Shown here piece after piece: positions 25,097 through 32,207 of a stretch of DNA of 64,000 nucleotides. Source of the stretch: Comamonadaceae bacterium PBBC1 (GTDB taxonomy: Bacteria > Pseudomonadota > Gammaproteobacteria > Burkholderiales > Burkholderiaceae_C); contig NKIP01000054.1 in NCBI GenBank assembly GCA_002256145.1, positions 1-64,000 on the forward strand, in the 5' to 3' direction. The position numbers were made by a program, and so were the translations under genes. The notes under the pieces are model-generated. The model was given only the letters and a program-made list of their open reading frames with translations, had not been told where the DNA came from and did no database searches. Every line of letters begins with the position of its first letter. Within the stretch, counting starts at the first letter, position 1.

Positions 25097-26143
25097 ATGA
25101 AATTCCGTCACATCCAGGTGGACCCGATGACGCCCACCATCGGCGGCATGATCAGCGGCGTGGACCTGAACAACACCCGCTCGGAAGATGTTTACGAAGA
25201 AATCAAGCAAGCCCTGTGGCAATACGGCGTGGTGTTCTTCCGCAAGCAGGCCTTGAAGCCCGAGGCCTACATCCGTCTGGGCCAGAACTTTGGAGAGATG
25301 GAGCAGCACGAGTTCTTCCCGCACATCGAAGGGCACCCCCAAATTCAGCTGATCGCGCACCAGGGCAGCGAAGCCCCCGAAACCGACCGCTGGCACACCG
25401 ATGTGACCTTCCGCAAAAAGCCCAATATGGTGTCCATTCTGCGCATCACCGACTTGCCCCCATCGGGTGGCGACACCATGTGGATGCACGGGGGCGCTGC
25501 GTATGACGCGCTCAACCCCGGCATGCAGCAGATGCTCGAAGGCCTGCAGGCCGACCATGATTTGCCCTGGCATTTCCGCCGCATCAATGCCAACGAACGC
25601 CTGGCCCAAAGGGCCTCGGCCAAAACGGGCCAGATGGTGCTGGCCAGCCAGCAAGAGTGCAAGATGATCGAGAACACGCCCACGGTGACGCACCCGGCCG
25701 TGATCACGCACCCCTACAACGGCCGCAAGATTTTGTTCGTCAACTCGATCTGGACCAAGCGCCTGCTGGGCATGCACATGGACCTGTCCGAGGCGGTGCT
25801 GAACATGCTCTACGAATGGGTGAAGAAGCCCGAGTTCATGGTGCGCTTTCGCTGGGAAAAAGATTCGGTGGCCATGTGGGACAACTGCGCCACGCAGCAC
25901 TACGCCGTGTTTGACTACGCGCCGCACTACCGCGCAGGCCAACGCATGACCTGCGGCAGCTTTGTGCCCACGCTCAACCCCGGTGCCGCCGCAGGTGGCC
26001 AGCCGTCGGTCATGCGCCAGCTGCTCGACACCACCCGCATGCAAGCGGCCAGCCCGCGTGAACAGCAGGCGGTGGAAGCCATCTTCAGCGCCCTGGAAAG
26101 CGTGGACCTGAACGCCGTGGCCGCTGCAGCCCAGCGCCGTTGA
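25097..26143 (+). CDS. TauD/TfdA-type 2-oxoglutarate dioxygenase with C-terminal extension
   Basis: The 348-residue non-haem iron enzyme has the Fe ligands His100 and Asp102 (WHTDVTF) and His268 (TQHYAVFDY), with Arg279 for 2-oxoglutarate. The spacing matches E. coli TauD (H99, D101, H255, R266). TauD-type chemistry hydroxylates carbon next to a leaving group and often yields an aldehyde. After the catalytic domain about 50 extra residues follow: a Gly/Ala linker and helices ending in EAIFSALESVDLNAVAAAA. This looks like an encapsulation peptide. A strong AAGGAGATT site precedes it. It is coupled to the acylating aldehyde dehydrogenase downstream. The substrate is unknown: a sulfonate, alkyl sulfate or similar. 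Confidence 0.85.
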   Translation: MKFRHIQVDPMTPTIGGMISGVDLNNTRSEDVYEEIKQALWQYGVVFFRKQALKPEAYIRLGQNFGEMEQHEFFPHIEGHPQIQLIAHQGSEAPETDRWHTDVTFRKKPNMVSILRITDLPPSGGDTMWMHGGAAYDALNPGMQQMLEGLQADHDLPWHFRRINANERLAQRASAKTGQMVLASQQECKMIENTPTVTHPAVITHPYNGRKILFVNSIWTKRLLGMHMDLSEAVLNMLYEWVKKPEFMVRFRWEKDSVAMWDNCATQHYAVFDYAPHYRAGQRMTCGSFVPTLNPGAAAGGQPSVMRQLLDTTRMQAASPREQQAVEAIFSALESVDLNAVAAAAQRR

Positions 26144-26162
26144 TTCAGGAACGCACCCCGTC

Positions 26163-27671
26163 ATGAGTTCAAGCAAGCCCATCGACCTGGCCGACCACGA
26201 CCTGGCCGCCTTGCAGGAGGCCCGCGACCTGCTGGGCCGCGCCCGGCAAGCCGCCGCCACACTGGCGCTGTGGTCGCCCGAAGAGGCCAAACGCGTGGCC
26301 AAAGAAGTGGCTGCGGCCTTGCTGCCGCGTGCCGAGTTTTATGCCGAGTGGGCCGTGCGCGAAAGCCGCATCGGCAAAGTGGCCGACAAGATCGCCAAAA
26401 ACCAGATCGCCTGCACCCTGACGCCCAGCGCTTGGGACAAGGTCGCGCTGGGCGGCGTGCGCCGGAATGACGCGCTGCGCATCGTCGAAATCGGCCGCCC
26501 CGCAGGCGTGGTGGTGGGCTTGTCCAACTCCACCTCGCCCGTGGCCACCATCATTTTCAAAACCATCTTGTGCCTGATGACGCGCAACGCGCTGGTCATC
26601 TCGCCGCACCCGGTGGCTTTGGCTTGTTGCACCGCCGTGACGAATGAACTGCAAGCGGCCATTGAAAAAGCCGGCGGTCCGGCCCATGCGCTGCAAATCC
26701 TGACCCGCCCCACGGTCGAGGCCACGGGGGCGCTGATGCGCGACGCCCGCACCGACGTGATTTTGGCCACTGGCGGCACGCCCATGGTGCGTGCGGCCTA
26801 TGGCTCGGGCAACCCCGCCATTGGCGTGGGCTCGGGCAATGTGCCGATTTATGTGGACGCCAGCGCCGACATCGAAGCGGCTGCGCAGACGATTGTGGCC
26901 GCCAAAAACTTCGACCACGGCAGCCCCTGCTCAGCCCCTTCGGTGCTCATGCTGCACGCCAGCATTGCGCCGCAGATGCAGCAAGCGCTGGCCCGCCAGG
27001 GTGCGCATGTGTGCACCGACGCAGAGGCACTGCAAATCCAGAATTACGCCTTCCCCGGCGGCAAGTTCAACGGCAAGGTGGTGGGCCGCCCGGCGCACGA
27101 GATCGCCCAAGCCGCAGGCGTGCAAGTGCCCGTGGATTGCCAAGCCTTGGTCTGTCCCATTGCCAACCCGCAGGCCGGTCATGTGCTGCTGAAAGAAAAG
27201 CTCTCGCCCATTTTGGGCTGTGTGGTGGTGCCGGGCATGGACCAGGCCATCGACGTGGCCCGGCTCATGCTGCAGCACAGCGGCGCTGGCCACACCTCGG
27301 GCATCCATTCGGCCAGCGCCGAGCAAGCGGTGGTCTGGGGTGCGGCACTCGACTATTACCGTGTGGTCGTCAACGGCTCCACGGTGCACGACAGCACGGG
27401 TGCCAACACCGGCTTGCCCTACACCTTCACCATTGGCACGGGTTACGCGGGCAAAAGCTCGGTGGACTGCAACGTCGGCCCCGAACTGCTGGTCAACTGG
27501 AAACGCGTGGCCTTTCCGCTGCCCGGTGGTTGGGCCGGAGCCATGGCTTCGGGCGCGGCCTCTGCGGCTCCTTCGGCCGGTGCCTCGCCTTCGCAACTGT
27601 CCACCCTCACGCCTGAACTCCAGGCCATGGTCCTGCGCATCGTGCAGGAAGAACTCGAACACCTTCGCTGA
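26163..27671 (+). CDS. CoA-acylating aldehyde dehydrogenase with encapsulation peptide
   Basis: The 502-residue protein belongs to the EutE/PduP/SauS-type acylating branch: the nucleophile is Cys256 in FDHGSPCSAP, where EutE-type enzymes have a Cys after Asn-Gly, and no general-base Glu of the hydrolytic branch is seen. It would oxidise an aldehyde with NAD(P) and CoA to acyl-CoA. After the catalytic domain comes an Ala/Ser/Pro-rich linker (about 455-481) and a final amphipathic helix LTPELQAMVLRIVQEELEHL, a typical shell-targeting tag, here at the C-terminus. Shell genes follow directly. It is the signature cargo enzyme of this microcompartment. Confidence 0.88.
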   Translation: MSSSKPIDLADHDLAALQEARDLLGRARQAAATLALWSPEEAKRVAKEVAAALLPRAEFYAEWAVRESRIGKVADKIAKNQIACTLTPSAWDKVALGGVRRNDALRIVEIGRPAGVVVGLSNSTSPVATIIFKTILCLMTRNALVISPHPVALACCTAVTNELQAAIEKAGGPAHALQILTRPTVEATGALMRDARTDVILATGGTPMVRAAYGSGNPAIGVGSGNVPIYVDASADIEAAAQTIVAAKNFDHGSPCSAPSVLMLHASIAPQMQQALARQGAHVCTDAEALQIQNYAFPGGKFNGKVVGRPAHEIAQAAGVQVPVDCQALVCPIANPQAGHVLLKEKLSPILGCVVVPGMDQAIDVARLMLQHSGAGHTSGIHSASAEQAVVWGAALDYYRVVVNGSTVHDSTGANTGLPYTFTIGTGYAGKSSVDCNVGPELLVNWKRVAFPLPGGWAGAMASGAASAAPSAGASPSQLSTLTPELQAMVLRIVQEELEHLR

Positions 27672-27680
27672 AAGCCTGAC

Positions 27681-28295
27681 ATGTCCACTTTGCGCAGCTA
27701 TATTTTTCTGGACCGCTTGCAGCCACAACTGATGTGTTTGCTGGGGTCGACGGCCCGTGGTTTTTTGCCGCGCCACAACGACGCCGCCATGGTGATCGAA
27801 GTGGCCCCCGGCATGGACATCGAGTGGTTGACCGACATCGCCTTGAAGCACGACAACGTCAAGCCCGGCAACTTGGTGGTTGAGCGGCAGTTCGGTTATC
27901 TGGAGTTCCACGGCCAGTCTTCTTCGTCAGTCAAGTCGGCCGGTGCTGCCGTGTTGGATGCCATGGGCGTGAGCGAGAAAAGTGTGCTCAAGCCCGAAAT
28001 TTTGGCCTCCAAAGTCATTGACCGGGTCGATGGCTACCACGCGTTTTTGATCAACCGCAGCAAAGCCGGCAGCATGCTCTTGCCCGGTGAGTCGCTCTAC
28101 ATCATGGAGATGACCACCTCGTCTTATGCGCTGCTGGTGGCCAACGAGGCTGAAAAAGCCGCCAACGTGAAACTGATCGACTGCCGCTTCATGGGCCCGG
28201 CCGGTCGCCTGTACCTGTCGGGCAATGCCTCAGACGTGCGGGCAGCCGCTGCCGTGGCCGAAGCCGTGATCCGCGATGCCGGAGGTGCTGCATGA
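27681..28295 (+). CDS. BMC-T shell protein (tandem BMC domain), copy 1
   Basis: The 204-residue protein holds two BMC domains (about 5-95 and 110-200). Each has the pattern beta strand with an EV or ME motif, helix (DIALKHDNV; VANEAEKAANV), strand, Gly turn (FGYLEFHG; GRLYLSG) and helix. An extra strand before each helix suggests the circularly permuted type. BMC-T proteins form trimers that take hexamer positions in the shell facet and often have larger, gated pores. It starts ten bases after the aldehyde dehydrogenase and overlaps the next gene by four bases. Confidence 0.8.
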   Translation: MSTLRSYIFLDRLQPQLMCLLGSTARGFLPRHNDAAMVIEVAPGMDIEWLTDIALKHDNVKPGNLVVERQFGYLEFHGQSSSSVKSAGAAVLDAMGVSEKSVLKPEILASKVIDRVDGYHAFLINRSKAGSMLLPGESLYIMEMTTSSYALLVANEAEKAANVKLIDCRFMGPAGRLYLSGNASDVRAAAAVAEAVIRDAGGAA

Positions 28296-29266
28296 GCGCA
28301 GACGCTTTGCGCGAGCAAATTCGGGCGCAGGTGCGCACCGCCCTGGGGGCCAAAGCCACGGGCGCTGACACATCGGTGGCCGCCTTGATGCAACGCTTCG
28401 AAGCCGGTTACGCCGCTGCCAATGCCGAGGCGATCGTGGCTTGTTTTGCCCCCGATGTGGTGTGGACCCTGCCCGATTCGCGTGTGCTCAGTGGCCGCGC
28501 AGCGTGCCTGGCGTTCTTGAAGGAACGCTTTGCCAGCCCCACAGGCCCCAAGTTCTCGGACTCGCACATGAACGTGCTGGGCCAGACCGTGGTGCAAAAC
28601 TACAAGGTGAGCGTGCCGCTGCCCGGTGGCCAATTGCTCACCTTGGACGGCACCGATGTCTACCAAATCCGCGATGGCCTGATTGCCCGCAAAGACGCTT
28701 ACTGGAAGCAGATCGGTGCACCCAAACCAGCAGCGCCTGCCGCTGCGCCAGCGACTGGGACTCAAGGCGTGGTGGTGCCCTTGCGTGTGGGCACGGCTGC
28801 GCACGCCGCCGCCCTGACCGATCTGTTCAAACGCCTGGCCGCCAGCCCGGCGCTGTTGCAAGCGGCGCAATCGGGCTTGCTGCGTTTTGACATGCGGGTG
28901 GACCAGGCGGCCGTCAAGGCTGTCGCCGCAGGTGCAGCCACACCCACGCCCGCCACTGCGGCAACACCCCCCACTGCACCCGCTGGCACATCGGCCATGG
29001 CCGCCACCACGGCCATCGACCCGGCCGCCTGCTGTTCGTCCTGTAAGGCGGGCAAGGCCTGCGAGTGCAAGGGCGACACCTGCGGCCTGCACGATCACCC
29101 AGCAGACGTGCCCGAACTCAAGGGTGTGATCGGCGAGAAACTGCTCAAAACCCTGTCGCCGAGTGTGAAAACCGTTCGGCTGCATCCCAAGGCGGTCCTG
29201 ACCCCCTTGGGCAAAGAAGCGCTGCGCAAGCGTGGCATCACCATTGACCGTGGAGCAAAAACATGA
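28292..29266 (+). CDS. NTF2/SnoaL-like protein with Cys-rich metal-binding-like segment
   Basis: The 324-residue multidomain protein starts after GGAGG. Residues 1-20 form an amphipathic helix (DALREQIRAQVRTALG) like an N-terminal encapsulation peptide. Residues about 28-140 resemble an NTF2/SnoaL fold (polyketide cyclase/ketosteroid isomerase-like). A middle region and a Pro/Ala/Thr linker follow. A Cys-rich cluster has Cys 247, 248, 251, 257, 259 and 264 plus His 267 and 269, resembling a small metallothionein or iron-sulphur/zinc site. The C-terminal LTPLGKEALRKRGITI resembles a segment near the EutT N-terminus. I cannot assign a reaction; probably a lumen or shell-associated protein. Confidence 0.6.
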   Translation: MSADALREQIRAQVRTALGAKATGADTSVAALMQRFEAGYAAANAEAIVACFAPDVVWTLPDSRVLSGRAACLAFLKERFASPTGPKFSDSHMNVLGQTVVQNYKVSVPLPGGQLLTLDGTDVYQIRDGLIARKDAYWKQIGAPKPAAPAAAPATGTQGVVVPLRVGTAAHAAALTDLFKRLAASPALLQAAQSGLLRFDMRVDQAAVKAVAAGAATPTPATAATPPTAPAGTSAMAATTAIDPAACCSSCKAGKACECKGDTCGLHDHPADVPELKGVIGEKLLKTLSPSVKTVRLHPKAVLTPLGKEALRKRGITIDRGAKT

Positions 29267-29532
29267 AAACAGGAACCGTGATCGGCCGCATCGTGGCGAG
29301 CAAACGCCTGCCCGAACTGCCGCCAGGCGCATTGCTGGAGGTGCAACTGGACTACCCCAAAGACGTGGTGGTCTGCTATGACCCCATGGGCTGCGGCATT
29401 GGCGAGCGCGTGATGATCACCATCGGCGCACCCGCGGCCTGGTGGTTCGCCCCGGCCCACCCGCGTGTGGTGGCCGATGCGCTCATCATCGCCTCGCTCG
29501 ACAACTACGACACCCCCACACCGATGCGTTGA
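29263..29532 (+). CDS. BMC-P shell vertex protein (EutN/CcmL family)
   Basis: The 89-residue protein has the EutN/CcmL pattern: it begins TGTVIGRIVASKRLP, continues with a Leu-rich strand, has VCYDPMGCGIGERVMITIG in the middle, where EutN-type proteins have a Gly-rich turn, and ends ADALIIASLDNYD. Pentamers of this family cap the vertices of the icosahedral shell. It overlaps the preceding gene by four bases (ATGA). Single copy, so it is probably essential for closing the compartment. Confidence 0.9.
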   Translation: MKTGTVIGRIVASKRLPELPPGALLEVQLDYPKDVVVCYDPMGCGIGERVMITIGAPAAWWFAPAHPRVVADALIIASLDNYDTPTPMR

Positions 29533-29601
29533 CGCAGCGGTATTTTTTTCCTTCACCCTTTCCCTCAACCCTTTCTTTTTTAACCCCTCTAGGAGACTCA
29601 C

Positions 29602-29874
29602 ATGTCACAAGCCATCGGAATGATCGAAACCAAAGGTTATGTTGCTGCTTTTGCCGCTGCTGACGCCATGGTCAAAGCTGCCAACGTCAACATCGTTGGC
29701 AAAAAAGAAGTCGGTGGCGGCCTGGTCGCCATCATCGTTTCGGGCGACGTGGGGGCTGTGAAGGCCGCCACAGAAGCCGGTGCTGAAGCCGCAGGCGCGA
29801 TCGGTGAAGTGGTGTCCTGCCACGTCATCCCACGTCCACACGCTGACGTGTCCAAAGCTTTTGACGGCAACTGA
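29602..29874 (+). CDS. BMC-H shell protein (PduA/EutM-like)
   Basis: The 90-residue protein is a canonical single BMC domain: AIGMIETKGYVAAFAAADAM, KAANVNIVGKKEVGGG and GDVGAVKAATEAGAEAA. Hexamers tile the shell facets; the GGG loop forms the central pore. It is the most conventional protein of the operon and anchors the microcompartment assignment. It is preceded by a GGAGAC site and a 69-base gap, possibly allowing higher expression of this main facet protein. Confidence 0.97.
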   Translation: MSQAIGMIETKGYVAAFAAADAMVKAANVNIVGKKEVGGGLVAIIVSGDVGAVKAATEAGAEAAGAIGEVVSCHVIPRPHADVSKAFDGN

Positions 29875-29902
29875 TCGCCAGCTGCCTAAATAAGGAGGCC
29901 GC

Positions 29903-30592
29903 ATGGCCACAAGCAAAAAAGCCACCACGCCTGTCCAAGCTGCCGCCAAACCACCTGCCAAACCGGCCGCTGAGCTTCGGGTGTACCTGACGCTCACCGA
30001 CCTGCAACGCCAGTTTTCATCGTGGATGAGTTCGCCCCTGGGCGCACGCGGCTACGTGGCGATGCAGGGCACCCACGCGCTGCTGGTCGAGATCGCCCCA
30101 GGGCTGTCCATCCAGCGCGTGATTGACCTGGCCCTGAAAGCCGAGCCCACACTGGAGCCGGGCATTTTGGCGGTGGAGCGCCAGTTTGGTGTGCTGGAGC
30201 TGCACAGCAACGACGGCGCGGCCTTGCAGCGTGCAGGCCAGGTCATCCTGGACTGGATGGGGGCCCAAGCCGAAGACCAATTGCGCCCGCAATTGCTCTA
30301 CAGCGACATTCTGGAAAACGTGACCGATCAGCACGCCGTGCTGATGAACCGCACGCGTCAAGCCAGCATGGTGCTGCCCGGCGACAACATGCTGCTGATG
30401 GAAGTGGCCCCAGCCTTGTTTGGTGCCCACATGGCCAACGAAGCCGAAAAAGTCGCCCCCGACCTCACCTTGGTCGAGTGCAGCATGATCGGTGCCAGCG
30501 GCCGCATGTACCTGACCGGCAGCTTGGCCTCGCTCGAAAAAGCCAAGGCGCATGTCGAGCAGTTGCTGGCCGAGATTCCTGGCAGGGGCTGA
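29903..30592 (+). CDS. BMC-T shell protein (tandem BMC domain), copy 2
   Basis: The 229-residue protein is related to the BMC-T at 27681, with an additional Lys/Ala/Pro-rich N-terminal tail of about 25 residues. Two BMC domains are visible: LLVEIAPGLSIQRVIDLALKAE with FGVLELHS, and LLMEVAPALFGAHMANEAEK with GRMYLTG. A strong AAGGAGG site precedes it. Having two diverged BMC-T proteins suggests heterotrimer or layered trimer facets. It is the last gene of the operon. Confidence 0.8.
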   Translation: MATSKKATTPVQAAAKPPAKPAAELRVYLTLTDLQRQFSSWMSSPLGARGYVAMQGTHALLVEIAPGLSIQRVIDLALKAEPTLEPGILAVERQFGVLELHSNDGAALQRAGQVILDWMGAQAEDQLRPQLLYSDILENVTDQHAVLMNRTRQASMVLPGDNMLLMEVAPALFGAHMANEAEKVAPDLTLVECSMIGASGRMYLTGSLASLEKAKAHVEQLLAEIPGRG

Positions 30593-30600
30593 GCTGCATT

Positions 30601-30712
30601 TGTAGGAGCCCACCTCACGGGCGATTTTTCGCACACCACGACATCATGCAATCGCCCACAGGGGTGGGCTCCTACAAAACCATCACCTGCAGGAGCTCAC
30701 CCCGTGGGCAAT
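30601..30712. repeat. REP-like inverted repeat, family A, plus an extra half-site
   Basis: A full palindrome (30601-30676) with tgtaggagcccacctcacgg and the facing ccacaggggtgggctcctaca arm is followed by a half element at 30688-30712 (tgcaggagctcaccccgtgg). It lies between the last shell gene and the convergent ATP-grasp-like gene, where it may also serve as a transcription stop. Confidence 0.8.
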
Positions 30713-30729
30713 TCCCCACACACCCCCCC

Positions 30730-32016
30730 TCACGGCCCCACATACACCGGCGCAAAGCCCCCGCCAGGTGTGCGGAAGTTGGTGGTTTGTCCTTGGTACA
30801 AACGGGCCGCCAGCGATTGCACATGGCCACCGTACACGTAATTGCGCACATCGAACTTGAGCACCTGCCCCGACTCGCCCGCCGAGATGGTGCGCTCGCC
30901 CGGGGCCACCCAGGCCTGAGCGATGTAGCCGCCTGACTTGATTTCGTCCCACACGCGGTGGGTCAGCTTGTCGCCCCGGTAAGCGGCCTTGCCGCCATAG
31001 CCCGCAAAAGGCTTGAAGAAATAGCCCTTGCGCTGCGCCCAAAAGCGCTCGGCGTTGTTCGGCGTCACCACCTCGGTCTGGGGAATGCCCTCCAGCAACA
31101 CCGCCTGCGTGTCGGCAGGCACGCCCATGGCCTGCAGGGTTGGGGCGTGGCACAGCAGGGCCAGGTTGCGCTTGTCGGCCAACAGCGCATGGGCCTGCGG
31201 GTGCGGCGTCAAGACCACCGCATCTTGCAAGTAGGCCTCTCGCACATGCGCGTGTGCGGGCTCACTCAAAGCAAAGTCGGTCAGGCGGTTGTAGACGAGG
31301 TCTAACGCCACGCCATCGCACCACAGCCGCTGATCGCGCCAAACCAGTTGTGCGGGGTCGGCAATGAAGGCCTTGAGGCCATGGCGTTGGAACAAGTTTT
31401 GAAACAGCAAAAACTCCGGGTACAGGTATTGCTGCGCGGGCAAGGTGTCGATAATCGCCACCGTTTGCAAGGGGCGTGAAGCTTGGCACAGCCGCCACTC
31501 GTTTTGAAACATCGCCACAAAAGCCGCCTCCAGGGCATCTGCCTGCGCGGCGGTGGGCACCCAATTTTCAATTTCTGGGCAGCAGGCCCGTTGCGCGCGC
31601 GCCAGCATGGCGTTCAGCAAAGCGCCGCCCGCGTTGGTATTGACCTCAATCAGGCCAAAATCACCGGGGTCTTGGTGTCCCGCGTGCACATGAAAGTCGT
31701 AACCCATGAACACGCTTTGGGCACGGGTCGGGTGCCGCGCAATCGGATCCGAGCGCGACAGCACCTCTTCACGGTAAGCGGGCAAAGCGACCACCGACTC
31801 CAGTGCGGTGATCAGGCGTGCCATGCGCTGAACCTGCTCTGCGGCCAGCACCACCGGACGCGCAGAAAACATCGACGGCAAGCGGTCACGCACCAGATCC
31901 AGCAAGGACGCATTGCCCAGGCCTTCAGCCATGCTGCGCGCCAGGGCCTGATCGTCCAGGCTTATGCAAAAACATGCGCTGTTGAAGTTGTCCGCGTTGA
32001 TGTGTTCGGTGTTCAC
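30730..32016 (-). CDS. ATP-grasp-like protein of unknown function
   Basis: The 428-residue protein has ATP-grasp character: DFGLIEVNTNAGGALLN (about 120-136) resembles the acidic metal-binding Asn/Glu block, and KGYFFKPFAGYGGKAAYRG (about 340) the Lys and Gly-rich nucleotide loop. The order, with the metal block first, suggests a rearranged variant as in some glutathionylspermidine-synthase-like proteins. It starts at GTG. It would ligate a carboxylate to an amine or thiol, but I cannot name the substrates. It is convergent to the microcompartment operon and divergent to gnd. Confidence 0.5.
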   Translation of the reverse strand: MNTEHINADNFNSACFCISLDDQALARSMAEGLGNASLLDLVRDRLPSMFSARPVVLAAEQVQRMARLITALESVVALPAYREEVLSRSDPIARHPTRAQSVFMGYDFHVHAGHQDPGDFGLIEVNTNAGGALLNAMLARAQRACCPEIENWVPTAAQADALEAAFVAMFQNEWRLCQASRPLQTVAIIDTLPAQQYLYPEFLLFQNLFQRHGLKAFIADPAQLVWRDQRLWCDGVALDLVYNRLTDFALSEPAHAHVREAYLQDAVVLTPHPQAHALLADKRNLALLCHAPTLQAMGVPADTQAVLLEGIPQTEVVTPNNAERFWAQRKGYFFKPFAGYGGKAAYRGDKLTHRVWDEIKSGGYIAQAWVAPGERTISAGESGQVLKFDVRNYVYGGHVQSLAARLYQGQTTNFRTPGGGFAPVYVGP

Positions 32017-32207
32017 AAAGGACCCTTCATGTGTTGCGTCCGCACCTTGAGCACAAGGGCTATGAGCAGCATGGGCACGGATTCACACGATCTTACGCTC
32101 GGGGTGAAGGACAGCCTTGTGACAGGCGTGTTGCGGGTTTCAACGGACAATCCGCGCTCGACAACGGAGCCAATGGGCGTGCGCGCCTGGCCAAAGGATT
32201 CAAGACA

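Noticed and set aside
25097..26143. Naming the dioxygenase as taurine dioxygenase (tauD)
   Set aside because: Fe and 2-oxoglutarate ligands match the superfamily, but it has a long extra C-terminus and I cannot confirm the taurine-binding residues, so no substrate is named.
22484..30592. Assignment of the microcompartment as propanediol, ethanolamine, glycyl-radical or carboxysome type
   Set aside because: None of the signature enzymes (diol dehydratase, ethanolamine ammonia-lyase, glycyl-radical enzyme, RuBisCO) is present.
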